NCBI GenBank assembly: GCA_020852055.1
Contig: JADZBP010000163.1
Coordinates: 1-40,295, forward strand
Direction: 5' to 3'
Length of the DNA: 40,295 bases
DNA from: Candidatus Latescibacterota bacterium
Lineage (GTDB): Bacteria > Latescibacterota > UBA2968 > UBA8231
The notes beneath the pieces are model-generated. The model searched no databases, was not told the DNA's origin, and saw only the letters and a list, made by a program, of their open reading frames with translations. The stretch's first letter is position 1, and each line of letters begins with the position of its first letter. Below are positions 24,155 to 32,382 of this stretch, one piece after another. The position numbers were made by a program, and so were the translations under genes.

Positions 24155-24925
24155 TCAGGTCGAGTGCCCGTTCCTGGGCATGAAGAACTCGTAGCGCGAA
24201 GGGTCGGTGTACCCCTCGATGGCGGTGGGCACGATGCCGGGGCTGTGCAGGGCGGCGCGCACGATGCTCTTGTTGAAGGAGTGCACATTGCCGTGGGCCA
24301 GGTACTCCTCCACCGGCATCCACAGGCAGTGCTCGATCTCCTCCTCCTGCATCGAGATCTCCGCGCTGAGCGGGTGCAGCCGGCAGACGAAGTAGATGTC
24401 CGACTTCCCGTAGCGGTACCCGTGCCAGTGCCGGAAACAGACCAGGGCATCGAACTGGGTCTCGACCCCGGTTTCCTCCAGCACCTCGCGGATCACCCCC
24501 TCCACCAGATGTTCGCCCTCGTGTAACGCACCCCCGGGCAACTTGAAGCGGGGCGGGTTGTTGCTCGACTGGTGGTACTTCTCGCTGACCACCAGCAACT
24601 CCTGCCGGTCGTTGAACACCACCCCGCCAGCGCCGATATAATGCGAGGCGTGGCGCGGCACAAAGGCCCCTTCCTGCAGCCGGCAGATGAGCATCAGGTA
24701 GTCTTCGCCGCTGTGGTGGAAGACGAAACCCGCCTCCGCAGCAATCGGGATCAGCCGGGCCTTGGCGATGGGGATCTCCAGCCAGACCACCTTGAGGCCC
24801 CGCTCGCGCCACCCTGCCATGGAATGCTGCAGTTGGGCGGAGAAGGCCGCCGGATCGGGGTTGAGCGCCTCTGGCTTGACCACGGTGCCGCCAAAGGGAT
24901 TGTCGGTCGATTCCATCGCTTCCAT
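24155..24925 (-). CDS. NUDIX hydrolase with N-terminal pre-nudix domain (NUDT6-like)
   Basis: 256 residues from ATG 24925, chosen because AGGA lies 5-6 bp upstream; a longer frame to 24961 and a later ATG at 24916 are alternatives. The nudix box is complete at residues 131-153 (G-G-ALHEG-E, then REVLEETGV). Residues ~10-90 form an extra domain (FSAQLQHSMAGWRERGLKVV, FHHSGEDYLMLICRL) like that of human NUDT6 and plant NUDIX proteins. Such enzymes hydrolyse nucleoside diphosphates linked to other moieties, for example ADP-ribose, NADH or CoA; the exact substrate is unknown. It is a single-gene unit, convergent with the hydroxyacid dehydrogenase gene and divergent from the small protein at 25068. 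Confidence 0.9.
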   Translation of the reverse strand: MEAMESTDNPFGGTVVKPEALNPDPAAFSAQLQHSMAGWRERGLKVVWLEIPIAKARLIPIAAEAGFVFHHSGEDYLMLICRLQEGAFVPRHASHYIGAGGVVFNDRQELLVVSEKYHQSSNNPPRFKLPGGALHEGEHLVEGVIREVLEETGVETQFDALVCFRHWHGYRYGKSDIYFVCRLHPLSAEISMQEEEIEHCLWMPVEEYLAHGNVHSFNKSIVRAALHSPGIVPTAIEGYTDPSRYEFFMPRNGHST

Positions 24926-24964
24926 ACGCTTCCTGAGTGGGTGGTTGCAGGGCCAGGACATCCA

Positions 24965-24993
24965 GAGATAGCAAAGCCAGCGGCACCCGTCAA
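24965..24993 (-). promoter_or_regulatory. Candidate sigma-70 promoter of the NUDIX gene
   Basis: On the minus strand TTGACG (24993-24988) and TATCTC (24970-24965) are spaced by 17 bp. The -35 box matches consensus at five of six positions and the -10 box is weak. The transcript would start near 24958, giving about 33 nt of leader with the AGGA ribosome site. Confidence 0.5.
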
Positions 24994-25033
24994 GGGCGGC
25001 CGTATGGCATATAACGCCCTTTTTCGGTATTTT

Positions 25034-25047
25034 CTAGACTCATCTAG
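25034..25047. promoter_or_regulatory. Inverted repeat upstream of the small-protein gene
   Basis: CTAGA (25034-25038) and TCTAG (25043-25047) are perfect inverted repeats around CTCA, 20 bp before the ATG at 25068 and close to the likely -10 region. It could be a small operator or an mRNA hairpin near the ribosome site. The functional claim is weak. Confidence 0.3.
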
Positions 25048-25067
25048 CATCCAGAAAGGAGTCGCGC

Positions 25068-25265
25068 ATGGCTTTTTCCTTTACCAATTCCCGCGGCAGT
25101 TCCTATATCCTGCACGCCAGGACCACGACCTTGAAGAACGGCAATACCCAGACCATCTACTTCTTCTCGCGCGAAGCCAAAGAGGGCGCCCTCGACGCCG
25201 TACCCGACGGCTACGAGGTCTCTGAGAGCAAGAACGGCCTGCCGGTCCTCAAGCGGAAGCAGTAA
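25068..25265 (+). CDS. Small conserved-looking protein of unknown function (65 aa)
   Basis: 65 residues, basic, no membrane segment. The start is set by a strong ribosome site, AAAGGAG, 7 bp before the ATG. The sequence begins MAFSFTNSRGSSYILHAR, contains TQTIYFFSREAKEGA and DGYEVSESKNGLP, and ends in a basic tail LKRKQ. I recall similar short proteins in Chloroflexota and cyanobacteria, but I cannot confirm that here. The pattern of strands and the aromatic pair IYFF suggest a small beta-rich fold. It is a single-gene unit with its own upstream region, followed by a strong terminator 12 bp after the stop, so it is probably well expressed. The role is unknown. Confidence 0.8.
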   Translation: MAFSFTNSRGSSYILHARTTTLKNGNTQTIYFFSREAKEGALDAVPDGYEVSESKNGLPVLKRKQ

Positions 25266-25277
25266 CCACCGCTGCCA

Positions 25278-25305
25278 CTGAGGGGGGCCAACCGGCCCCC
25301 CTCAG
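25278..25305. terminator. Strong bidirectional intrinsic terminator
   Basis: CTGAGGGGGGCC (25278-25289) and GGCCCCCCTCAG (25294-25305) are perfect 12-bp arms around the loop AACC. GTTT follows on the plus strand. It sits between the convergent stops at 25265 and 25325 and can serve both genes. Confidence 0.85.
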
Positions 25306-25324
25306 CGTTTCCCCCCCTCACACC

Positions 25325-27754
25325 TCACTGCTGCAGCCACCTCTCCAGTTCAGGATCACTGCCCGGAGCCAGGCGCAACGCCTCCCGGGCCTGTTCGCGG
25401 GCTTTGCCGGTCTGCCCCAGGCTGCGGCAGGCATAGGCCAGCAACCGGTGCGCCTCGGCCCGGCCCGGATCGAAGCGCAGGAGCGCTTCACAGGTTTCCG
25501 CTGCCTGCTGCGGACGCGCCAGGGATAGGTAGAGCTGGGCCAGCCGCAGGTACAGCGCCCCGCAGCGGACATCCCGTTCCAGCCCCTGCTTATAGCTCGC
25601 CGCCGCCTGTTCCGGTTGACCGCGTTTTTCCAGGAACTCCCCTAGGTCCTCATAGGCCGCGCCCCGGTTTGAGAAACGCGCCGCCTGCTGCTCGTAGACC
25701 TGGAAGGCTTCTTCACCCCGTCCTTGCCGCTGGTAGAACTGGGCCAGAGCCTGGTACGCGCTCCGCTTCCAGGGTGCCAGGCGCAGTGCCTCGCGCAGGA
25801 ACTGCTCCGCTGGAACTGCCTGCCCCAGTTCCTGGGAGAGTACCGCCAGATTGTGATGGACCGCGACATTGCCGGGCTGGAGTTGCAGGCACTTTTCGTA
25901 CCAGGCCCTCGCCTCCTCGCGCCGGCCCTCCTGCTGGCAGAGAAAGGCCTGCACGAAGTGCGCCTCGGCACACCGGGGGTCGAGCTCGAGGGCCCGCTGC
26001 GCCAGCGACCGGGCCATCTCGGGCTGCGCCTGCACCGCGGCCGAGGCCCCGGCAACATAAGCCCTGGCGAAACACTGCCGGGTGGAAAGCGGCTGCCCGT
26101 CCGGGCCGGGCTGCGCCTGCATCCTCCAGATCTCGATCTGCGGCCCGGCCTGCGCCAGCGCGCCAAAACTGCCTAGGGGCACATAAAAGGCGTCGAGTGG
26201 ATCGTACTCAGCGCGACCCCCCTGCAGGCCGGCGGGGGTGAACTGTTGCTGCAGTTGGGCGACCTGGCCCAACTGTTCGGCAAAACCCGAATCGATGTGT
26301 GAGTACTGCAACGGGTGCCGGTGCAGGATCACATACGCTGGTTCGAGGCGCTCGACCTCGGCCAGGCTGCCAGGGGCCGCCTGAATATTGGTCCGCTGGA
26401 TGCCGTAGCTGAAAAAAGGCGGGCCCTGCGGCAGGGTCTCGAGGAAGAGCAGCGCCCGGTCCAGCCTTTCGCGGCCAAAGACCTGCTCGAAGTGGGAGAG
26501 CTCCCACCACAACTCCTCGAAGGTGCGCACCCGCACATCGCCGGCCCAGCCGCCGAAGTTAGCGATCACCGCCCCTTCGGGGACATTGGCCTCGACCCAC
26601 GCCCGCGCCTGCACCCGGGTGTCGGGGGCGGCCCGCAATTGGAGGGTGCGCCACGAGGTGTGCAGCGGTTGGGCGCAGACGAGCGCTGCGGCCACCATGA
26701 GGTAGCGATCATTGCGCAGCCGGGCCAGCAGCCCGCCGGCCAGCACCGCCAGCAGCGGCAGCAGCGGCAGCGCATAGCGGGTGAACACCGCGTGCCCGGC
26801 GCCGATGACCAGATAGAAGACACCCAGCCCGGTCAGCAGCACCAGCGGCGCGGGCCGTCGCTCCCGGAGTGCCAGCACCACACCCGCCAGCCCTAGCCCC
26901 AGCCCAGGCCAGCCCAGGCCAACGGGCAGGCTCACCCGCAGGTGATAACCCCATCCCCATCCCAGGTCCTGGCCGTGGCCAGCTTCCAGGTGGCCCACCT
27001 GCGCGAGGAAATGCTGGGTGAAGGTGCTCCAGTCGAGCAGCACATAGGGCGAGGCCGCGGCAAAACACCCCAGGGCCACTCCACCCGCTCCCCACAAGCG
27101 GCGATCCTGCAGCCTGCGCCCGGCAGCCAGGTGGGCCACCGCCACTGCCGCGCCGGCCAAGGTGCCGGGGTACTTGGTGGCTGCGGCCAGGCCCACCAGC
27201 ACCCCGGCCAGCCCATAGGCGGCCCATTCCTCCCGCTCGATCAGGCGCAGCGCCGCCCACATGGCCCCGGCGAACCAGAAGGCCAACTCCACATCCACCC
27301 CGGCCAGATGACTCTGCCGCACGTGCAGACCGCTCACCGCCAGCAAAACCGCCGCCGGCCAGGCCGCCCGCTTTCCGTACAACCGGGCAGCCAGCAGCCA
27401 GGTCCAGACGATGGTGCCGGTCCCGAAAAGCGCACTTTGCAGCCGGGCCAGGTACATGAGGTCCACCTGGTCCCGGAAATAGTGATAAGCGAGAAATTGT
27501 TCGAGGGAGAGGCCCGTCCCGGCGAGGTACTGGAGCAGAAAGTAGCCCCAGTACACCGCGCCGAGCAGGTAGTAGTGCAGGGTGGGATAGGTGAAGAAAT
27601 GGGGATTGAGGTCGCCGCTGAAGAAGTGCAGCGGGAAGAACACGGCGCTGAACTCGTCGGGGTGCAGCCAGGAAGGCAGGCCAAAGTCCAGGGCCCACAA
27701 CCGCAGACCCCCTCCCAGCGCCACCAGAAAGACCAGCAGCGCCCGTTGCCGCAC
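25325..27754 (-). CDS. GT-C (GT39-like) glycosyltransferase with C-terminal TPR region
   Basis: 809 residues from a GTG at 27754. GGAGG lies about 10 bp upstream, and the G overlaps the TAG stop of the phosphatase gene by one base. Residues ~1-340 hold about nine or ten hydrophobic segments, with the acidic pair D33-E34 in WLHPDEFSA in the first outer loop, the catalytic signature of GT-C enzymes that use polyprenyl-phosphate sugars. Residues ~340-520 are soluble. Residues ~530-800 contain at least seven TPR-like units (for example NVAVHHNLAVLSQELGQ and AEAHRLLAYACRSLGQTGKA). The enzyme is inferred to transfer a sugar to a protein or lipid outside the membrane, with the TPR part binding a partner. 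A reading frame extending to 29143 is not the gene; it runs through the phosphatase gene. Confidence 0.85.
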   Translation of the reverse strand: MRQRALLVFLVALGGGLRLWALDFGLPSWLHPDEFSAVFFPLHFFSGDLNPHFFTYPTLHYYLLGAVYWGYFLLQYLAGTGLSLEQFLAYHYFRDQVDLMYLARLQSALFGTGTIVWTWLLAARLYGKRAAWPAAVLLAVSGLHVRQSHLAGVDVELAFWFAGAMWAALRLIEREEWAAYGLAGVLVGLAAATKYPGTLAGAAVAVAHLAAGRRLQDRRLWGAGGVALGCFAAASPYVLLDWSTFTQHFLAQVGHLEAGHGQDLGWGWGYHLRVSLPVGLGWPGLGLGLAGVVLALRERRPAPLVLLTGLGVFYLVIGAGHAVFTRYALPLLPLLAVLAGGLLARLRNDRYLMVAAALVCAQPLHTSWRTLQLRAAPDTRVQARAWVEANVPEGAVIANFGGWAGDVRVRTFEELWWELSHFEQVFGRERLDRALLFLETLPQGPPFFSYGIQRTNIQAAPGSLAEVERLEPAYVILHRHPLQYSHIDSGFAEQLGQVAQLQQQFTPAGLQGGRAEYDPLDAFYVPLGSFGALAQAGPQIEIWRMQAQPGPDGQPLSTRQCFARAYVAGASAAVQAQPEMARSLAQRALELDPRCAEAHFVQAFLCQQEGRREEARAWYEKCLQLQPGNVAVHHNLAVLSQELGQAVPAEQFLREALRLAPWKRSAYQALAQFYQRQGRGEEAFQVYEQQAARFSNRGAAYEDLGEFLEKRGQPEQAAASYKQGLERDVRCGALYLRLAQLYLSLARPQQAAETCEALLRFDPGRAEAHRLLAYACRSLGQTGKAREQAREALRLAPGSDPELERWLQQ

Positions 27755-28323
27755 TAGCCGAGGGCCTCCACCTGCGCCGCCTGCGCCGCGGTTTCGAGGC
27801 GCACTGCGTACACCCCGCCTGGCTCGATGGGGAACCCGGGTAATTCGTCGAGCCCTTTGCCCATCCAGTGCAGCAGGCTCACCCCGATGGGATCGCGGTG
27901 AGTGACGGCGATGATCTTGCCCCCCGCATGGCGGGCCAGCATCGCCCCGGCCCAATCGAGAAAACGGGTGCGGATGGAGGAGGCGCATTCGATGCCCGGC
28001 ACCAGGGCCTCTTCGGTGATGTACGGCTGGGGCAGGGCCGAGAAGGGTTTGCCCTGGTACCCCGCCACCCCGGTTTCCACGATAAGTTGCTCGGTGGTCA
28101 GCCCGAGGCCAAGATGGTCGCCCAGAATCTGGGCCGACTCCTGGGCCCGCTGCAGGGGAGAGGCATAGAGGGCCTGGAAAGGGCCGTGCTCCTCCAGCAG
28201 GCCGGCGGCGCGGACCAGTTGCTGGCGGCCCTTCTCGCTCAGCCCGTAGCCGGGCAGGTGGCCGTAGATGATGCCCTGCGGATTGTGCACCTCGCCGTGG
28301 CGGACCAGATAGATCGTCAGCAT
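27754..28323 (-). CDS. Histidine phosphatase family protein (phosphoglycerate mutase-like)
   Basis: 189 residues from ATG 28323 with AAAGGAT upstream. The catalytic motif LVRHGEVHNP has the phosphorylated H9 within RHG; other active-site parts are R59 in SPLQRAQESA and the second His in VTHRDPIGVS. A Glu-rich middle segment (EEALVPGIECASSI) matches the acid-donor region of the family. Such enzymes dephosphorylate small metabolites such as sugar phosphates or cobalamin precursors; the substrate is not clear here. It is the first gene of a two-gene unit with the glycosyltransferase, joined by a one-base overlap. Its promoter is recognisable (28343-28371) and faces away from that of the 28442 operon. 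Confidence 0.88.
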   Translation of the reverse strand: MLTIYLVRHGEVHNPQGIIYGHLPGYGLSEKGRQQLVRAAGLLEEHGPFQALYASPLQRAQESAQILGDHLGLGLTTEQLIVETGVAGYQGKPFSALPQPYITEEALVPGIECASSIRTRFLDWAGAMLARHAGGKIIAVTHRDPIGVSLLHWMGKGLDELPGFPIEPGGVYAVRLETAAQAAQVEALG

Positions 28324-28342
28324 ATAATATCCTTTTTGTTTT

Positions 28343-28371
28343 AATATAGGTCCCGGCCAGAGGCATGTCGA
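28343..28371 (-). promoter_or_regulatory. Sigma-70 promoter of the phosphatase/glycosyltransferase unit
   Basis: On the minus strand TCGACA (28371-28366) and TATATT (28348-28343) are spaced by exactly 17 bp; each matches the consensus at five of six positions. The leader would be about 13-14 nt and carries the AAAGGA ribosome site. Confidence 0.65.
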
Positions 28372-28382
28372 TCTGACCTGCC

Positions 28383-28411
28383 TTGCACCCATATCCCCAG
28401 GTGGGTATTAT
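28383..28411 (+). promoter_or_regulatory. Sigma-70 promoter of the 28442-35025 operon
   Basis: TTGCAC at 28383-28388 and TATTAT at 28406-28411 are spaced by exactly 17 bp. Transcription would start near 28418, leaving a leader of about 24 nt with GGAG before the ATG at 28442. Its -35 box lies 11 bp from the -35 box of the opposing phosphatase promoter. Confidence 0.65.
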
Positions 28412-28441
28412 CTTTGAGTCCTTATTAACTGGAGATGGTCC

Positions 28442-30304
28442 ATGCAGCGCGCCCTCACCCAGCAACTCCTGGGCAAAAAAGCCCGCCGGGAATTGCTCGC
28501 CTTCCTCGACGCTCAGCTCCCCCGTCTGGGAGCACCGCCGGCCCGCAATGCCTGGCTGGACCAGGCCGCCAAAACCCGTCAGCAACTGCTGGAGCTCTTT
28601 TTCCGCGGCCACGATCCCAGCCTGCTGGCAGCGCCGCCGCGGGTCGAGTGGCGGGGGGTGATCGAGACCGGTAAGGGCTACCGCATCCGCAAGCTGCGCT
28701 ACGAAGGGTACCCCGGCATGTGGGTGCCGGCCCTGCTCTACGAGCCGGACAAACTGCGAGGCCGGGTGCCGGCGGTGCTCAACCCCAACGGCCACCATCC
28801 GGGCGGCAAGGCCATGGACTACAAGCAGGCCCGCTGCCTCAACCTGGCCAAACGCGGCGTGCTGGCCCTCAGCACCGAGTTCATCGGCATGGGGGAGTTG
28901 CGCGCCGACGCCGACCACAACCGCATCGGCCTGCTCGACCTGTGCGGGGTGGCCGGGATCGGGGTCTTCTACCTGCTGATCAAGCGCAGCCTCGACGTGC
29001 TGCTGGCTCATGCCCACACCGACCCGGAGCGGGTGGCGGTGACCGGCCTTTCGGGCGGCGGCTGGCAGACGGCCCTGCTCTCGGCCCTCGACGAGCGGGT
29101 GCGGGCCATTGCCCCGGTGGCCGGGTACACCCCGGTATGGCAACGCACCGGTTGTATCGAGGACATCGGCGATCTGGAACAGGTGCCCGCCGACCTGGGC
29201 ACCATCGCCGACTTCGACACCCTCACCGCCCTCTTCGCCCCGCGCCCCACCCTGCTGACCTACAACCGCTTCGACGACTGCTGCTTCCAGACCCGGCGGG
29301 CGCGCAAGTCGGTGTATGAACCGGCAAAGCCCTATTTCGCGCTCCTAAATGCCGCCGACCAGCTGGCCTTCCACGACAACGTGGACCCAGGCACCCACAA
29401 CTACGAGGCCGACAACCGCAGTCAGTTCTACCAGTTCCTCAACCGCCACTTTGGGCTCAACACCCCCGCCGGTGACCTGCCCTGGAAAGAGGAGTTGCGC
29501 AGCGAAGCCGAATTGAGCGCCGGCCTGCCCGAGGACAACGCCACCCTGCTCTCGCTGGCCCAGCAAGCCCTCAAACAGGTGCGCGCGGCCCGCGCCCGCC
29601 GCAAACCGCTCGCCCCGGCCAAGGCCCGCAAACGCCTGCGAGAACTGCTCTGCCTGCCCGCCTTCACCAGGGCGGCGCTCCAGAAAAGCCGCCCCGCACG
29701 ACCATCGGGGGGCGTGCAAATCCACCAGCACCTGCTCTGCCTCGACGGGACCTGGACCCTGCCGGTGACCGAGTTGATCCCCGCCGGGGCCAGAGGCGCC
29801 GAACTGATCCTGGCCGATGGCGGCCGGCGCAGCGCCGCCCGTTTAGTCGCGCTGGCCCTGGCATCCGGGCGGCGGGTCCTGGTGGCCGATGTCTTCGGCA
29901 CCGGTGAAAACACCTGCATCTGGCAGCACCACATGCTGATCTCCACCGCCGGCCAGCGCTCGCTGGGCATCCAGGTGGGCCAGGTGCTGGCCCTGCTCGC
30001 CTGGGCCGGGCGCCGCTGCCGACAGCCGGCCCTGCATCTGCGCGCCACCGGCCAGGTGATGCCCGTCGTCGCCCTGCTGGCCACCGCCCTGGAGCCCGCC
30101 CGCGTCAAAACCCTCACCACCGCCTCGCTGATAGACTCCCTGGGCCGGCTCATCGCCTGGCCGGTGGCCTATGCCAGCGCCGCGCCGCTCTTCTGCTTTG
30201 GCCTTTTGCGCGAGTTCGATCTGCCCGACCTGGTCGAACTCTGCGCGCCGGTGCCCATCCACGACAGCAACCGGGGTCCGCTGAGGGCAAACAAGCCGCG
30301 ATGA
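28442..30304 (+). CDS. Alpha/beta hydrolase (acetyl-xylan-esterase-like) with a second, degenerate hydrolase domain
   Basis: 620 residues from ATG 28442. Residues ~70-335 form an esterase-type domain with a full triad: S204 in TGLSGGGWQ, D279 in YNRFDDCCF and H319 in PGTHNYE. PAVLNPNGHHPGGKA marks the oxyanion-hole region. This resembles bacterial acetyl-xylan-esterase-like proteins of the Abhydrolase_7 kind. Residues ~430-605 repeat the fold (VTELIPAGARGAELILADGG, RRVLVADVFGTGEN), but the nucleophile elbow reads RATGQVM, with no serine, so this half is probably not catalytic. No signal peptide is present. It opens a four-gene operon and overlaps the membrane-protein gene by four bases (ATGA). 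The substrate is unknown. Confidence 0.82.
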   Translation: MQRALTQQLLGKKARRELLAFLDAQLPRLGAPPARNAWLDQAAKTRQQLLELFFRGHDPSLLAAPPRVEWRGVIETGKGYRIRKLRYEGYPGMWVPALLYEPDKLRGRVPAVLNPNGHHPGGKAMDYKQARCLNLAKRGVLALSTEFIGMGELRADADHNRIGLLDLCGVAGIGVFYLLIKRSLDVLLAHAHTDPERVAVTGLSGGGWQTALLSALDERVRAIAPVAGYTPVWQRTGCIEDIGDLEQVPADLGTIADFDTLTALFAPRPTLLTYNRFDDCCFQTRRARKSVYEPAKPYFALLNAADQLAFHDNVDPGTHNYEADNRSQFYQFLNRHFGLNTPAGDLPWKEELRSEAELSAGLPEDNATLLSLAQQALKQVRAARARRKPLAPAKARKRLRELLCLPAFTRAALQKSRPARPSGGVQIHQHLLCLDGTWTLPVTELIPAGARGAELILADGGRRSAARLVALALASGRRVLVADVFGTGENTCIWQHHMLISTAGQRSLGIQVGQVLALLAWAGRRCRQPALHLRATGQVMPVVALLATALEPARVKTLTTASLIDSLGRLIAWPVAYASAAPLFCFGLLREFDLPDLVELCAPVPIHDSNRGPLRANKPR

Positions 30305-31605
30305 TGCTGCTCCTCGCCGGGCCGGCAGCCATCACCCTCTGTTTTGCCCTGATGCTGGGCCGGGTCGAACCCTTTGCCACCTTCTTCTACCAGTTCGCCT
30401 GGTACGGGCTGATCTTCACCTTCGACCAGCTGATCCGCCGGCGCCAGGGTCGTTCGCTGATCGGGGCCTGCGGCCCGGGTTTCCTGGTGCTGCTCTTCTG
30501 GTCGGCGGCGGCGTGGTACTTCTTCGAGTTGGTCAATCTCCGCCTCCAGAACTGGTACTACGTCTTCGTGGTCGACGGCTGGGCCCTCAATTTCCTGGCC
30601 ACGGCGCTGGCCTTTGCCACTGTCTTCCCCGGCATCTTCTGGATCGACCACTACCTGACCCTGCGCGGGGTGGCAGCCCAACGCCGGGGCAAACCCCTGC
30701 GCTTCACCGCCGCCGGCCTGCGGAACCTGCAACTGGCCGGGGTGGTCTGCCTGGTGCTGCCCCTGCTCTGGCCCACCTACTTCTTTCCGCTGGTGTGGCT
30801 GGCCCTGGTGCTGATCACCGCGCCGGCCAACTACCGCCGGGGCATCGACGACCTGCTGCGCCAGTTCGAGCGGGGTGAGTACGGACCCTTCCTGCGCCTG
30901 CTGCTGGCTGGCCTGATCGCCGGTTTCTTCTGGGAGTCGCTCAATTTCTGGGCGCGGGCCAAGTGGATCTACACCGTGCCCTTCTTCGACGAACTCAAAC
31001 TCTTCGAGATGCCCCTGGCCGGCTTCCTGGGTTTTCCGCCCTTTGCCGTGGAATGTGCGGTGCTCTATCGCGCCCTGGTCTGGCGCGGCCTGGCCCCGGC
31101 CTTTGGCGCCTACACCGTGCCCGCCGCCCGGCCCTTCGGCCCGGCGCTGCGAGGAGCGCTCTTTGCCCTGGCGGCGGTCTTCTGCGTGGTGACCCATTAC
31201 TATATGGACCGCCAGACCACCACTTCGGTGCGGCCCGGCCTCGCCACCATCGACGGCCTCAACCCCGGCGTGCGGGCGCTGCTCGAAACCCATCGTGTCT
31301 CGTACCTGACCGACCTCGAAGGCTGGCAGGGTCGGGGCCTGTGGCGGCAGTTGGAAGCCGAACTAGCGCCACAGCAACTGACCGCGCTGCGCCGCACCTC
31401 GGGGCTTTACCTGCATCAGGGCATCGGCGCCGAGTACGGCAATCTCCTTTGGCAGGCCGGCATCCGCTCCACCGAAGAACTGGGCCGGCTATCGGCCGAG
31501 ACCGTGCTCCAAAGGCTCAATGCCGCACCTCATCAGCGCCTGCCCACCCTGGCGCAGGTGCGCGTCTGGGTGCGCCGCGCCCCTAAAGAAAGGGCCACCC
31601 CTTGA
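30301..31605 (+). CDS. Polytopic membrane protein with C-terminal DUF4332/helix-hairpin-helix-like domain
   Basis: 434 residues. About eight hydrophobic segments fill residues ~1-300. Between them lies a conspicuous motif, FWESLNFWARAKWIYTVPF and LKLFEMPLAGFLGFPPFAVE (about 209-250), which looks conserved but which I do not assign to a named family. Residues ~315-430 are soluble; RTSGLYLHQGIGAEYGNLLW and AGIRSTEELGRLSAETVLQRL resemble the helix-hairpin-helix DUF4332 pattern. The function is unknown; a membrane enzyme or a scaffold for the neighbouring hydrolase and exporter is possible. The ATG at 30301 overlaps the upstream stop, and the 3' end overlaps the TIM-barrel start (TTGA), so expression is tightly coupled. 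Confidence 0.75.
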   Translation: MMLLLAGPAAITLCFALMLGRVEPFATFFYQFAWYGLIFTFDQLIRRRQGRSLIGACGPGFLVLLFWSAAAWYFFELVNLRLQNWYYVFVVDGWALNFLATALAFATVFPGIFWIDHYLTLRGVAAQRRGKPLRFTAAGLRNLQLAGVVCLVLPLLWPTYFFPLVWLALVLITAPANYRRGIDDLLRQFERGEYGPFLRLLLAGLIAGFFWESLNFWARAKWIYTVPFFDELKLFEMPLAGFLGFPPFAVECAVLYRALVWRGLAPAFGAYTVPAARPFGPALRGALFALAAVFCVVTHYYMDRQTTTSVRPGLATIDGLNPGVRALLETHRVSYLTDLEGWQGRGLWRQLEAELAPQQLTALRRTSGLYLHQGIGAEYGNLLWQAGIRSTEELGRLSAETVLQRLNAAPHQRLPTLAQVRVWVRRAPKERATP

Positions 31606-32375
31606 TCCTCTCCTGCTGCGCCTGGGCCCTGTCCGGTCCCGAAGAACAGAATCTGGATCGGCTCGCCGAAATGGGGTTCCGCCACGTCGACGTGCGGCCC
31701 CAGGCCCTGCGCTCGCCCCGGGCGCGCCAATGCCTGGCCGACCTGGGCCTGCGTGTCCCCTGCGTGGCCATCGCCTTTCCCGAGGTGCCGCTCGACAGCC
31801 CCGACGAACAGGAGGCGGCGCGGGCTTTGGCGCAGCTGGCCGCCGGGCTGCACCACGCCCACGAGCTGGGTGCAAGCACCGCCTACGTGGTGCCGGGTAT
31901 GGACAGCAGTCCGCCGGCCCTGGCGCGTTATGCCCGCGCCATCGAACCCCTGGCCGAGCAGGCCGCCGGCCTGAGCCTCAGGCTGGGCATCGAGCATTTC
32001 CCCGGCCGCTGCCTGCCCACCGGCGCGGCCACCCTCGAGTTCATCGAAAACATCGGCCATCCCAACCTCTACCTGCTCTTCGACCTGGGGCACGCCCAGA
32101 TCTCTGCCGAAGACCCGGCTGCCCTCATCCGCCGCGCCGGAGCACGCCTGGGGTATGTACATCTGGACGACAACGACGGCCGCCAGGACCTGCACCTGGG
32201 CCTGCTGGAGGGCGTGCTCACCGAAGCAACCCTGCGCCAGACCTGTGCCGCTCTGGAGGAAGTAAGCTACCAGGGTCCGGTCAGCCTCGAACTACATCCC
32301 CCGTTGCCCGATCCCCTCGACGCGCTGCGCCGCAGCCGCGAGGTGACGCTGCGCCTGGGACCAGGAGAAAGATAA
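31602..32375 (+). CDS. Sugar phosphate isomerase/epimerase-like TIM-barrel protein (AP endonuclease 2 fold)
   Basis: 257 residues. The start is a TTG at 31602 that overlaps the upstream stop (TTGA); no ATG is better placed. The barrel carries the metal-binding set of the family: E131-H132 in LGIEHFPGR, D161 and H164 in LFDLGHAQ, H187 in GYVHLDDNDG and E230 in SLELHPP. The short HLDDN motif is typical of xylose-isomerase-like epimerases. The family isomerises or epimerises small sugars or inositol derivatives in the cytoplasm; the substrate here is not known. It is the third of four coupled genes, 7 bp before the MMPL exporter gene. It is distinct from the mannonate-dehydratase-like protein at the left of the window. 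Confidence 0.85.
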   Translation: MILSCCAWALSGPEEQNLDRLAEMGFRHVDVRPQALRSPRARQCLADLGLRVPCVAIAFPEVPLDSPDEQEAARALAQLAAGLHHAHELGASTAYVVPGMDSSPPALARYARAIEPLAEQAAGLSLRLGIEHFPGRCLPTGAATLEFIENIGHPNLYLLFDLGHAQISAEDPAALIRRAGARLGYVHLDDNDGRQDLHLGLLEGVLTEATLRQTCAALEEVSYQGPVSLELHPPLPDPLDALRRSREVTLRLGPGER

Positions 32376-32382
32376 GCGCCCC

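Noticed and set aside
27755..29143. Upstream extension of the glycosyltransferase frame to 1272 codons.
   Set aside because: It would run through the histidine phosphatase gene in another frame and antisense to the hydrolase gene; the GTG at 27754 has GGAGG and a natural overlap.
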